A DNA stretch of 64,000 bases from Toxoplasma gondii ME49 (lineage: Eukaryota; Apicomplexa; Conoidasida; Eucoccidiorida; Sarcocystidae). This document shows, one piece after another, positions 24,617 to 37,070 of the stretch. Every line of letters begins with the position of its first letter. The stretch's first letter is position 1. Both the position numbers and the translations under genes were made by a program. The stretch is from assembly GCF_000006565.2 (NCBI RefSeq), contig NC_031474.1:2453662-2517661 (forward strand), in the 5' to 3' direction. The notes under the pieces were generated by a model that saw nothing but the letters and a program-made list of their open reading frames with translations, had not been told where the DNA came from and searched no databases.

Positions 24617-26213
24617 ATGGCGAAAAACAAGCAGGTGAGACAGACAGCCACTCACCACATACATGTAGATAGAGAATGGCATCATCTGCACATACACCTA
24701 CACATATATATATATATATATATATGTTTGCATGTATCTGGACGTATACGTATGTATTTACATGCATGTATGCATGCATATTCGTATCAATGAAGGACGA
24801 GCACGAGAGCACCTCACCAATCTGGATTCCTTGTTCAGTTCGGGGTCGCGCCACGCTGCCGTCCTTGCGCGACAAGCGCTCGCGCTGGCAGACCGCTGGG
24901 GTTCTGTTTGCACTGGACTCGGATTCGGATTTTTCGACGTCGCAAGAAGATCGCTTTCCTTTGTTTTCAGGCTGCAAAGAAGAAGCGGAAACTCGCAAAC
25001 AGACTTCAGCGTCTTGCAGGAGAAATGCAGGGCGCACCCGCAGACGAAGAGGCGTCGATGGATGTGAGCGCGGAGAATCTGTGGCACAGCTCGTTCGGTG
25101 CATCCGCCTGTGTTAGGCTCGGCGGGTCGAGAGACGCTGGCTGAAAGACTCTGTACAGGGCGTGATTCACCTTTTTCCCCGTCGCTTTCCTCACCTCGCC
25201 TGTGTATCCAAGTGCATCTGTGTGCCTACTTAGTGATGCTCGAGGCCGGAAACTGAAACTTCTGTGCGTTGTCCTGTTTAGGGATGCATGCGAAACTGTT
25301 TCGGTCATCACGTACGCTGAGTCGTAGGGATGACCCTGTCTCAACATATATACATCTACATGCCGATTTGAATCGGCGCGAACATCTCAATCCAAAAGGA
25401 GATTCTGAAGCCGGTTGTGCAGCGACCGTGTATGCGGAGGTCTTTGCCTCCTCGCCATTACAGTATCGGTTACCTTTCAATTTCTTCACTCTCTGTTGAA
25501 GTCCGTGACGTTCTTTCCTAAGTGTTACCTTCTTGTTTTCCCTCGCTCTCGTCTCTCAACTTTGATGAGAGGCACAGTTCCGCCAGCTCTGTCGGTACAA
25601 CTTCTTGATTCTCCTTTCTCGCTTCTGGCGCGCGTCATTGTGTTCTTGGCTCCTTTTCTGCTGCCTCGCCCTCAAGAGTATCCTTGTTTCATGCGTTCGC
25701 TTTGTTTCACGGGGTATCCTTGTTTTTTTGTGTTGTCTTTGTTTCATGCGTTGCATGAGATCCCTCCAAAGTCTAAAGCCCACCGCTGGCTATGCTGTCT
25801 CTGTGTCCGTTGTTGCCTGTGATTCCTGTGCTCCCAGAGTCGGTTTCCTCATCAATCCACCGTCCTCTAGGTTTGTTTTCTATTGCGTGTGTTTCTTCTC
25901 TTTTTTGCGCCTCCTTCGTTGTCTACGCTTGTTTCCTTGCTTATGCGTCGTTGTTTATGCTGCGTCGCTTGCGCGTCTGCTTGTTGTCGACTTCGCAGGA
26001 GATGTGAAGTGCACTCTCTCGGCTTCCCTGACGTCTGAACGCCAAGCAAGAGTCGAAGAGGCGTTAGAGGCCGAGAGACTCGAGACATCAGTGGAAGCGC
26101 GGAAGCGAGATAACACTGCAGCTGACAAGATAGGCTCTGCAGGTCGCGGAAGGTGGAAGCTCGCGAGACCTTGTCGCTGCCCGATTCCCTCAAGTGAAGA
26201 CAGACGTACTTAG
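24617..26213 (+). CDS. Small lysine-rich protein, function unknown
   Basis: The ATG at 24617 sits in a strong context (GCCATGGC). Exon 1 is 24617-24634 with a GTGAGA donor. Exon 2 starts at 24971 (GCAAAGAAGAAGCGG) and encodes a basic helix then an acidic segment. Two readings are possible. The good donor at 25064 joined to an acceptor before 25999 gives a stop after only 39 residues. A weaker donor after 25097 joined to the same acceptor keeps an open, charged coiled-coil-like frame (ERQARVEEALEAERLE) to the stop at 26211-26213, about 130 aa. An unseen exon is also possible. The N-terminus MAKNKQAAKKKRK suggests a nuclear or nucleolar protein. I do not recognise the family. Confidence 0.5.
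24704..24726. repeat. TA microsatellite in intron 1 of the small basic-protein gene
   Basis: A short run of TA dinucleotides followed by TGCATG-rich sequence. Confidence 0.85.
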
Positions 26214-27605
26214 CTGGCACCGTTCGTTGTGAAGAAGAGACGAAGAGAAGAAGTTCAAGAGCTGATTTAGTTCTCCAGTGAACTCAGTCACAACCCATTT
26301 CTACATGAGTTTTCAGGGCTTTCCCTCTGTGTGGCTGCCTCCTATGTTAGAGACGCCTTTCAAGTGTTGCACAAGGTTCATCGGAAAACCAGGAACCACC
26401 GCCGAGTCTTTGTCCTTTGTTTCTGCTTTTCTTTCCGCTTGAGCCATGCTCTGTTTTCATTTCGCTGCGTTCCGCCTTGCTTTCTTCTCTCCTTGTACTG
26501 TGAAAAGACACCGCTTCACGCGTTCCTTACTACTTTGCGGTCTCCTGGCTGCCTCGCTCAAATCTGGCTCGATGTGAACGCGCAGAGAAAAGACTAAATT
26601 CACCGGCAAAGAAAGCTTTTTCCAGGTGCTTTCTCGCCCACGTGTGGCGAGGCCGAGATTTCTGTTGTCTCGCATTCAGCTGCGGGCAGAAATGACTCAC
26701 CACGCCCTCCTCGGCGGCCTCCCATCTCGCCTTACCACGCGAGATATATAAAAGAAATGCTCTACTGGCTTCAGACTTCTCTCCTAGTCTCTCCACTTCT
26801 CTCTACACAAAAATACGTATTTCCCCCACATATAGTCATATATGCATATATATATTTATATATATGTATATATATATATATATATATATGTAGGTCTCAA
26901 ATGTGGAGACCATGAAAGTAACTACTTACTGTTTCGAGATCGCAAAAACATGTCTGTGGCGTCTCCGGTGTGTGTATATGTATCTGTGTCACCGTTGAAC
27001 TCTCTCGCTAGCTCGAGGACGAACACTCCTTCACTGGATGCGCGGCTTCCTTCTTTCCGCCCGGTTGACCTTTCTCCACAGCTCTCGGATGGTGTGGTGC
27101 TTTCATCAGCGGCGTCTTGGGTTTCTCCAGAGATCAACAGGCCCCATGCAGACGACGCCTAGATAGTCTGTCCCTGAAGACAGGGTGACGAAGAGATCGG
27201 GAACGGCGGAAAGCGCCTACACAAAGAGTACTCAGCTGCGCGTATGATTCGCACCAGCGCCCTGGAAGTCCGTGTCTCTCCCGTTCACTTCCATTTTGCC
27301 TAAACAGGTAGACGACAGGCGGTTGCGTCGGCGTTGACAACATGCTGCGGCATACACACGGCAACCGTTCTTCTCTCGAACTCGGAGAGACTAAAACGAA
27401 AGAGAGACAGATTGCCAAGGCGAGGAAAGGCAGTCGAGAACTGGCGTCTTTCCCTCAGAACCCCTCAAATCAAAACCTCTCAAGGATAGACTCAGGAGCA
27501 CCAACGTGCGAGTCACAACAGAAATAAGATCTCGCTGCGTCACCCCTGCTCGCCCCAACTGTGAATACCCGGTTCATAATCTGTCTCGTCTTCACTGCCT
27601 TCGCA
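26214..27605. other. Intergenic region between convergent genes
   Basis: It lies between the stop of the small basic-protein gene (+) and the stop of the kelch gene (-), so it should carry both 3' UTRs. No further gene is supported. A TA microsatellite lies at about 26842-26891. Confidence 0.45.
26842..26891. repeat. TA microsatellite
   Basis: Interrupted TA repeat between convergent genes. Confidence 0.85.
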
Positions 27606-30600
27606 CTACTCGTCTTCTTGGCAGGCCGCCTGCGTGTCCACTCGAGGCTTCTTCGCCTGATGCTCCCCAACGTCTCCACGCAAAGGCCCCTCGCCCCGGC
27701 CTTCCGCCTGGCCCTGGCCCTGTCCCTCGGGACTTGGAGACTGTGGGGCGTCTCCGTTTCCGCCGCGTCTGTCGGGGCGATCGGGAAGAGAGCGGAAGGA
27801 GTCAAGCGCCTGCTGGGCGGCGGCGCGGCGCGGGCGGGGCGGGCGAGGCGGCGGCAGGACGAAGGGAGGCGAGACAGCTTGGTCAGAGAAAACATGGGCA
27901 TTGCCTCTGGCTGGCGACCGCGGCGTCGGACTCCCGGTCCAGCTCGACCCCACCGATCTTCTGTCTCCACTGTCTCCGCTGTCCCTGCCGGTCGGCGGCC
28001 GGTTCTGGGCGTGGCGCGGCGACCAGCCTGGGACTCCAGCCGAGGCGCCGGATCGGCTCGACGCGGGCGAGCTCGGGGCGGAGACGCCGCTGTCTCGACC
28101 GCCGCGCGCAGACCCCACACAGCGAGGACTTTCCGGGGACGACCGACTTTGTGAGACAGAAGAAACGAGGCCCTCCGAACCTCGAGCACTACTGCTCCGG
28201 CGATCGGGCGTCGAGAGCGACTCGCGGAGAGACGCCGCCGGGTCAACCTGCATGCGCTCTTCCGTGAGCTCTGCGTGCAGCCCGACGCCGGCGGCGGGGG
28301 GCGGCGCCCGAGGCGAGGAGACTGGGGACTCCCCTTGTGCCCGACTGCCTCCGTCTCGGGGCGTGGCGGGAGATCGGGAGGCAGTCCGACGCGAGCACGA
28401 TTCTGGAGAGACTGCGGGCGAGGACAGAGCCGAGGCAGAAGACAGCCGCCCGGCAGATGAGGCCCAGGGAGAGCCATCGCCTCCAAAGCTTGGCCCTGAA
28501 AAGTCTCCCTTTCCGCAAGAAACGCCGCGGGGCGACCGAGACACCGGCGTCACGTCGCCCGACCCGCGCCCCGTGTCTCCGACGGCCCCATGGGGTGTAC
28601 AGACACCCAACGACAGGCAGCCCTTTCCCGCCTCCGAAGAGAGCCGCGGGGCGCGTGGCGAGTCAGTCTCGTCTTCTGTGTCTTCTTCGCGAAAGACTCG
28701 CCAGGACTGCCGGTCTTCGTCGCCCGCGTTCTCCTCGTCCTCAGACGACTCGTGGGGAGACAGGTCGTAGAGCTCCGGCACAGCGATGGTCCCCCCCGCC
28801 TCTGCATGCAGCAAACGTAGGCGCTGGAGCCGCTGCAGGTCCGCTTCGTACGAAGACAGATAGTCTGCAAACAACAAGGAAACAGCGGATCAGCGGATGG
28901 AGAGACCAGAGGAAACGTGAGTACTCGAGTGATGCTGGGTGAGACACGAGGACGGAACCAGCTGTTTCTGAAGCTCACTCAGCCATCAGCTCTCTTGAGA
29001 GACGGAGATTCATGTTTCTCCGAAATTAAGAAATGCCCTCCCGAAAAGCAAAATGGACCTGCGAGTACACAGGTTTACTTCGAAGGAGAATCACACTCTG
29101 ACAACTGAAAAAAAGCATGCTCCTGTCATTTCCACAAAAGACAGTCCAGCACACCCACGCAGATACATGTATATACATATATATGTACACACAGTGATAT
29201 ATAATGTATGTAACTCTATATAATATTATAAGAAAGTAAAATATATATACATATATTTGCAACAGTATTTTGACGCAAACGACTAGGCAGCGTACCGCAC
29301 GCATCGATGCGGATGAGGGATGGCGTCTGTCTGTGTCTGGACTGTGTCGCGTCTCGGATTCTGGCCGCTGCGCCTTTGAGACACTCGTCTTCCAGCGAGG
29401 AGCAGGAGCTTGAGTCGTCGGCAGACTCCGCGTGTCTCCAGGAAGATACAGCAGTTGAAGCGTCTCCGCCCACGCGCAGTCCGCCGATGGCAAAAATGTC
29501 GCCGGCGACCTCCCAGGCTTGGAGCCCGAACTGGAGAGAGGCAGAGGCCAACGCATGCGAGGCAACTTGGGGGGCAATGCGAGAGAAATCGACGCAAAGG
29601 ACGCGTAAGGGATGCAGGCGCGAATGCAGGAAAGCACGGAGAAAGTTGTCAGCAGGCGGCCTTGCAGGAACAACAACAGCCGTCCGCTGTCTAGATGAAA
29701 GTAACGAGGATACGCACGTACACACATATACACATATATACACATGTATACACATATACATATACATATATATATATATACATATACGCATATATATACA
29801 CGCATATACATATGTATACATATACGCATATATATATACACGAATATACATATGCATACACATAAATATAAATGTATATACATACGGAGACAGAGAGAGA
29901 GGATGCCGACAGCAGTGGAGAAGGAAAGGAGAAAGCGGGAAGGTGCAGCGGAAGGGAGAGGCATAGAAAGAAGAGAGCCTAGCAAGGGAGGAAACGTGGA
30001 GGAGAGGACAGGAAGCAGCGAGAGGAAGAAGGGGAGGAGGGTGAAGAGGAGGAGACAGAGTGAACTGAAGAGCAGCGAAAAAGAGAAGAGAAACGGGGAG
30101 AAGACACAGCACACATGCCAGCGAAGGAGAAAACAGAGAGAAAAAGACAAACAGCAGACTTACAGTGCCGGCAGCGAACTGTTGAGCCTGACTGCCTGCC
30201 TCCGCGAGAAGTACGTGTGGGAAGGCGAGAGACCGCCGCGTCAAGGTGCTGTACGTGACGAGAGAGGCGAGAGAGCTGCGGAACAACCCAGAACAAAAGT
30301 TTTGCTTTTCTCCCTCTGGCGGTCTACACACTCCCGGTCTATCAATACACCGAGTGTCTGTCTGTACGCGCGAAACCTCTCGATAATAGACTGAATCTGT
30401 GACTGCGCAATGTCTTTCGGTTTAGACACGACCCCTCGGACTCTCTGCTGTTCGACTGTCTGTACACTGCAGGGACGTGGGCGGGAAAGGGCAGGTGAGT
30501 AGAAACGCATGCGCTTTGATTTCCTGCGGGAGGCGCAGCCAGCGGGGTGAGGAAAGGCGAGTAGGAAGCTCCCTCTCTCTGGCGCGGGCTGCAATTCGCT

Positions 30601-30877
30601 TTCTCGGAGTCGTTTCCTTCGGACTGGCACTAGCCGCAGAACAGAAAAGAACAGAGATGAACACGATCCAAGGAAAAGAAAAGAGAATCACCTCTCTCGA
30701 TCTCCTGTGTGCAGACCGCCTAACAGGAAGACGGTTGACTGCACCGTCACCGCAGCTGCAGGGAAAAGAGGAAAAACAGGGAAACGCGGTGAATAGCCAA
30801 GGCATGAAGCCAGGAAGTGACAGCGAATAATCAACCAAAACAGCAAGCGAATTCGGAAGGCGCCTGAAATATACGTA

Positions 30878-30913
<36 letters not shown>

Positions 30914-33900
30914 CGCTTGCACGCAGTCGCCATGCGCCACAACGAAGGGGATCGTAAACGGAATAGTCACGGTCAGAATGCTGGTTCGGTGGCGTCGGAG
31001 GAAAGGCTGTTTTTCATCGTGGCATTCGTCTGAAAGATAAGCCTCGCTCGCTGCCGTGGAATCAAGGAGGCAAACGAGATGAAAACGTTTACTCACCGTG
31101 GAGGTAGCGCTGGTCGAACGAACTCTTGACGCGAACCGGAGCAATCGCCTGCGGTGGACATACGCCCGAATCCTTCAAAAGCGAGTGAAAAATTCCCCTT
31201 GCACTCAAACCGACGCGTTCGTCGAGTTTTCTCTGCCACTCGAATGCACATGCCTCAGGTCACTTGCAAACAAAGCAGACACAACAGCTGCGTTTGTACA
31301 TATCGTCGCTCCTCCACAGGTTTTCAAGTGTATCCTCAAAGACCTTTGCGTGTCTGCATTGACACCTACACGTAAGCATTCACATATATATATGTATATA
31401 TATATATATATATCTATATATCTATATATCTATATATATCTATATATATATCTATATATATCTATATATATATCTATATATCTAATACACATACATAGAG
31501 ATTCATCCCATGCTTGCCCATCCGTATACGTGTGCTTATATACATCTCAAACAGTAATCCTCTGTGCCTGATTGACGTTGCAGGAAAAAGGGAGGAAACG
31601 GAATAGCCACTGAACAGAACGGCGAGACCTCGCACCAGAGTTTCAAGCAAACTTGCGGAAGGCCTGAACACTCCCCAATTCCTCCTTGCCCACGCATGCA
31701 TGTGCCTGGCTCACCCAGCTCCAGTGCGTCCTCTCGGCGTTGCTCCGGAGGACGTACAGACGAGGCCGGGGGAGGATTTGCTGCGTGAAGCCGCCCGCAA
31801 GGACCTAGAGGAGGAGAAAGACGCACACAACATCGGCAACGCTTGCAGTATCGGCTCGTCTTCGGAGCATACCTTTCTGCTCCACTGTCAGTCAACGAGA
31901 CAGCCGGTGCACTCAGACAGGTCACCTGTTGAAGCGACGCGAAAAGCGAGAATCTGCGTCGTCGCGTCTGCAAAAGCTGAAGCAAGTCCTGTCGGAAGCG
32001 TTCCCCTCCAGCAGGTTTCCTTCAGCATCTGCGCCGCTGTCTGGCGTCTTCTCCATCCCCCCCTACGCCACAGCCATGTTCGACGTAGACTGCGTGATGT
32101 CGCGACAGAGCCATGGAGCTTCTCTCTCCCTTCCTCTCTCTAACAACGTTCTCGAGTTCTCTCCTCCCCTTATCACCACTTCGTGATCTCTCTCTCTTTC
32201 TCTCTCTGCGGAAAGCAGCGTGCGTCCGATCTCCATGGACGTCCCCCCAAATGAATACGAAGGTCCACTCCTACTGAGACCTCGTTTGCTTCACTGGCCA
32301 GCCAGACGTTCTTCTCCGCGTCTCTGTGACCTCTTCAGAGGTCACCTCCCTGCATGCGCCTCACCATGAAGACGGAGCCAGCTTTCCTCTGCTCCTCCGC
32401 GACGCTGGAGACTCGTCGCTCCTCGCTTCGATCTGAAAAGACGTCTTCTCGGCTCTCAGCCCCGGAGGCCAGCCGCAGGCAACAGGCTTGGTGGAAGCAG
32501 CGAGGGAGAGGCTGCAGCGAAGGCGACGAAGGAAGAGAAGGCGACGACGGGAAGTCGAGCTTCACCCAGAACAAACGCGGTGGAGAGACTGGCGAAGCAA
32601 CACCAGTGGCTGGAGGGAACAGGTTGACAATCCAAGTGTCTCCCAACAGCCTTCCGCTGCACACACAAACACCGACGAGAAAGGAGGAAGAAAGAAGGCC
32701 TTGTGGCAGCAGACATCGCGGCGTCGACGATGCACCTTTGTCACCCGTTGCTGATCCTTCAGATCACATGACAGGTGGGCGCTTGCAAAGCCAGTCTGTC
32801 GCTTTTTTAAAAGCGCAGGAACGTCGCAAGATAGAACTTGAAGATGGAGAACAGACGTCGAAGCGAGTCTCTCGATTAGGACAACTGGCGAAACTCGAGA
32901 AGCGCATTTTAAATCCACGGCGGTGTTCTGGGAACTCTGGCTAGCCTGTGAATCGACTCGAGGAAGCTGTCTGCTGATTCGCCGGCTCTCTGCTCTCGTT
33001 TCTTTGCACTTCACCAGGCCTCCACACGACGTTCACCACCCCCCTTGCGGGACCGACCGCTACCATGCCCGGATCGCCAGCGCCTTTCGCAAAAATGCCC
33101 TGCGTCTCTGCTCTCTTCGACACCGCCTGGAGTCTCGACTTGCGCGGCAAGTTGCGGCAAATGAGGCGCGGCAGAAGACAAGTGAACGACGCACTCGAGC
33201 AAAGCAGACTCCTCCACTTCAGATGTTTCGGGAACACCTACTCTCCATCGACGCCTCCAAAGAGGATTAAATGCGGCGCGGCGTAGACGAGAGAGTGACC
33301 GTAGCGTGGCGAAGGCAGCGGACCAACAAAGGCCGGCGCCGCCCAGCGCAGCTCCTCCGAGAGAGCGACGGAGACAGAGGAGAGACTCGAGGAACAACAG
33401 CGGCTCTCGTCGTACGGCACAGAACGCCCCGCACACACAGGACACGATGGCGACGGCAGACAAGAAGAAAGAGAAGAAGATGGCGGACAAGAAGTGGACG
33501 AAGCCGAGTCGCTTGGAGACGAAGCCCCAGGGAGACCGCAGGGAGCCACCAGGGGGCAGAGCACCGCAGAGACGTCAAGCAGATACAGCTGAGAACAAGC
33601 CAAGAGACACACTGGGTGATTGTTCAGTGAAGATCAAACGAAACTCCATTCATTCGCGCGATGCCGCTGCAGCCATACATACAGACACATGTACGTATGC
33701 AGAAATGAACCTATGCACACATGTACAAATACTTATATACATATATATATATATATATACATACATATAGACACATATATATATGCATATGTATGAATGT
33801 ATATGTTTGTGTATGAAGGTGCATACGCAGTGGAAGGTAGGTTTGCTTTCTAGTGAATCATCTTTCTCGCCACCAGTGGCAACTTCTGATTTCTTGTCTG

Positions 33901-36900
33901 CCTGTTTGGTCCCCGATTTCGCCTTTCTGCGTGGGGTGCGCCCGTGTGTTGCTTCGGCAGGATTCCGTTTGTCGCCTCCACGCGCCTCTGCTCCGACCAG
34001 ACGGTCGACAGTCCAGCGTCGCATGGCTTGGCGTTTGAAGCTCCCGCGCCGGCGGAGTCGCTCCGTGAATGCGAAGGAAAATGCACTGCGGAGCGTTATC
34101 CACACTGCACCGACCAACAACATCCGTGCATGACTGGAATTGCGGCTTCTGAACCTCAGTTTCAGACTGCCCCTCTGCATCGACTCTGAGTTCTCCCGCT
34201 TGCTCGCAAGCTTTCACCTACAGAGCTCGACACACCCTGACTAGAGGGGAACCAGGACGCATCTGCTTCGATTTCTGTCCTCTGTCGAACTCCTTTTCTG
34301 CACTCAACTGTGCCTCCCTCCCCTTCCTTCCCCCCCCCCCCCCCCCCACCTCTCGTCTGCAGCAGCGCTGTGTCGAGAACCGCACAGCCTTCAGCCAGCC
34401 GGTCGATCACTGCCACTACATACGCCTGTGTTCGTGGAAGGTCCGAGTCCCTGTTCTGAATTGAGTTGTTTTTTCTTTGACACATTGCCTCTGAAAAGGA
34501 ACCGGCGATGTCCCCAGTATCGAAACAGGTGCAGCAGAACCTCTCGCTGTCCTACACGTTGAGGCGAGAGGCGAGCGTCAAACAGACAGAAACACCCGAT
34601 CTCGAGTTCGATGCACAGACGGACGCGGGCTTTCTTCTTCTTCTTCCAGCTGTACCTGCTCTGGACGTTTCAGGTTAAAGCAGTGAGTCTTTCGTTGACA
34701 GGTTGTGCCACCATGCTGAGCAGCGGACCGTCGTCTGTTCCACCGTCTCTGCTTCAATGTTCTGCCTCAACTGGCGTAGACATATCTTTACTCAAGCCCC
34801 AGTCCAGAAGCACGAAACAGCAAGACGCGCACCCCACACCCCAGTTCCCTTTGGCTCTTGTTCGAGGTCGCCTACCTGATTGTCCGCGAGTTCGCCGCCC
34901 TCCCGCTTGCCGCCAAACAGCGCCACTGCAGCTCCGTCTTCTCCCACGGTGACGCCGGCGCATGCGTGGAAAAACCTTCCCCCAGGCAGTCCAGCTTCTC
35001 GGCTTTTTCCTCTCGCCTCGCCTCCTCCCTCCGGCGCCTCAAACGACGCGGCAGACACTTTTGCGTCCTCCAAGGCTCCTCCTTTCTCGCCGTCGCTGCG
35101 CGCCCCAGGCAGCACACAACGCCCGCCAGAGGCAGAGCAGCCAGACGGAGGAAGCGGACGAGGAGAGAGACGCCTCCAGATCCACTCATGGGGTGGAGAC
35201 CTCGACAGCTGCGCGTGCTCGCGCCGGAGCACCGACTCGAAGGCGGCGCCACAGCAGAGCGGATGTCGCGCGCGAGGAGAGAAGGAAGACGGAGAGAAAG
35301 AGGAAGCAGCGTGGTGCGCCTCCAAGGCGATCACGGTCGCCGCAGCCGCATCCGAGGGAGCGAAGCCGACGAAGACGTCCGGACAAATCGAGAGGGCGGG
35401 TCCTGCCTCTGAGCATAAAAGGGACAGTGGAAAGACGAAAAGCAACGTGTGTTCCAGAGGCGTGAAAGGCGCCGTTCCCGTCCTCTGGTCATGCCTGAGA
35501 CGCGCGAAGAGGCGAGATCGGAAGAATCAACTCCCGGTGTACGTACACCCGAGCTCGGGGAAGAATCCGAGCCAGCAGAACGCATCGAAGGGGAGGAACG
35601 TGAAGTGGGTGAACAAATTCGCTGGATTTGTAAGCTTTTTCCAAGAACGGATTCGTTGGCTGACTGGCATCCAGCTCCATACACATCAGCATCAACACGA
35701 TTTGCCCCCGCCCGTCTTGCCCCTCCCCCCATCAAACAATCTACCATTCGAAATACATTGCTTTCGATCTGAGAACCTCTTCCGCTTCGACCCTCTGCCT
35801 CTGCGATGCCGGCGCGCTTTTTCTCCACAGGCCGCGACGCACCTTCGATGAGCTGGAGGTACACCTCAGGGCCTGCGCCGTTCCGGAGTTCGTTCGCTGC
35901 CGCGCGTGTGACCTGCTCGGGAAGCTCGGCGCCTCCGAAAAGGAAGACCCGCCTGTGGAGTTTTCGCGCAAGGCTTTCCAACGTTCGCTGCGAGGCGCCG
36001 CCGAACTCCTCTCGGCGGCGGTCAGAAGCTGAAGGACTCCTGCTGCTGGCGGGGCAGCACAGGCGCTCCTTCTTCAGAAGAGGAAACGCAGTCACTGTAT
36101 GCCCAAGAAGGCGCGGCCGGGGCGCCTCTGAGGCAGCGGCGGGAGCTGCGTTTCGGCGCCGTCGCTCTGCGGTTTCCGCTCGGTTGCAGGGCGTCTCGTT
36201 CCGCTCCAGGAGTGCCACGGCCTCCGAGCCTCGAAGAGCGCCCTCGAACGCAGGCGACTTGACAAACGCCGCCGCTGGCTCTCCCCCTCCGGCGCGAGCC
36301 TCTGCGTCGCCGTCCCGCCTCGACGGCCGGAAGCCGAGGTCCGCAGGGGCAGCGAATCCTGGCGCGAAGGACGGACTCTCTCCCGCGGCGAACTGCGCCG
36401 TCGGGACCGGTGTACAGACACTCGTCCCGGCGGGGAGTACACCGGCATGCTGACTCGCTGCGGCATGCGGCAGGGTGGCTACGAGGTTTTCCGGAGCAGG
36501 AAAAAGGAAAAACTGCGGCGGACATGCAGAGAGGGAACGGGGAGCCGATCCAGAAGGCGTCTCCGCCTGGAGAGGCACGAGCGCCCCGCTGGCGCAGACG
36601 GCGCGACCTCCGCCCGGGGCAGGGACGCAGACATTCGACGTCCCGGGTGTATAGACACCTGGGCCGTCGGCAGGCAGGTAGCCGAGGGGATGGGGATCGG
36701 CAGGCGGACAGCAGACGGGGGTGGCTGCGCCTGGAAAGAAGCGCGCCGACTCTGGAAAGGAGGCAGGAAACTGTGGAGGGAGCGCGGGTGAGGCGTGGAA
36801 GGCCAGAGACGGATCAGGCACTGTGTCGGCGACCAGCGGCGGACCCAGAGGCAAGAGACTCTGGGGAGGGAGCGCGGCGACGGCGGACTGACTTCGGTCG

Positions 36901-37070
36901 CCGGGAGCAGCGAAGAGTGTGGAAGACAGAGACGCAGGTGTCTGGAGAAGATGAGGACCAAGCAGGCGGGAGGTTTGACATCCCCCGGCGGAGACCGACG
37001 CGAAGGCCGCCGCCTCCTCCTCCCGCCTGTTGCCGGCGCGGCCACCAAGCGGAGATGGTCCGTGAGCCAT
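27606..37070 (-). CDS. Large kelch-repeat protein with disordered N- and C-termini
   Basis: Exons on the minus strand: 37070-35843, 35408-34876, 33588-33242, 32656-32365, an unresolved block near 32062-31870, 31804-31715, 31148-31097, 30455-30332, 30275-30164, 29686-29296 and 28864-27606. All but the unresolved block join in phase; that block must add a multiple of three bases. The first ~370 residues are Ala/Pro/Gly/Ser-rich. Kelch blades follow: VFLFGGAEL, GRFFHACAG with ALFGGKREGG, LYLLDV, SPRYGHSLVY with LILFGGVDGDG, LGDTWIVNL, PRCFHQACCL with SVFM, and AGGFTQQ with LYVLRSNAERTHWSW. The propeller is followed by a helical region (IIERFRAYRQTLGVLID, IAPQVASHALASASLQFGLQ) and a ~420-residue Ser/Arg/acidic tail ending KKPRVDTQAACQEDE. 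A scaffold role is likely; partners are unknown. The frame stays open upstream of the ATG, so the start could be earlier. Confidence 0.72.
29160..29260. repeat. AT-rich intron repeat
   Basis: Imperfect TA and TATG repeats in the intron between the last two kelch-gene exons. Confidence 0.75.
29712..29884. repeat. Compound TACA/TA microsatellite
   Basis: About 170 bases of alternating purine-pyrimidine repeats (ACATATACACATATATAC and variants) in a kelch-gene intron. On the minus strand its translation gives spurious Ile/Tyr/Met/His-rich frames. Confidence 0.85.
30868..30914. repeat. TA microsatellite in a kelch-gene intron
   Basis: A TA run interrupted by ACATA. Confidence 0.85.
31383..31484. 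repeat. TATC/TA compound microsatellite
   Basis: A TA run followed by about ten copies of a TATC-TATA pattern, within a kelch-gene intron. Confidence 0.85.
33728..33800. repeat. TA microsatellite in a kelch-gene intron
   Basis: TA runs interrupted by ACATACATATAGACA. Confidence 0.8.
34330..34347. repeat. Homopolymer run of 18 C (G on the minus strand)
   Basis: An uninterrupted C tract within a kelch-gene intron (between exons ending 34876 and starting 33588). Its length is a likely place for assembly or sequencing error. Confidence 0.85.

Noticed and set aside
27506..28770. Plus-strand frames of 250-290 codons
   Set aside because: They are antisense to the last kelch-gene exon, which is phase-linked to upstream exons. 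High GC at third positions keeps both strands open.
29216..30331. Minus-strand frame of 371 codons with Tyr/Ile/His repeats
   Set aside because: It reads through a microsatellite intron between two kelch exons. The real exons are 30275-30164 and 29686-29296.
32923..33270. Plus-strand frame of 115 codons with charged, protein-like sequence
   Set aside because: It lies inside an intron of the kelch gene, whose flanking exons (33242 and 32656) join exactly across it. No splice partners are seen on the plus strand.
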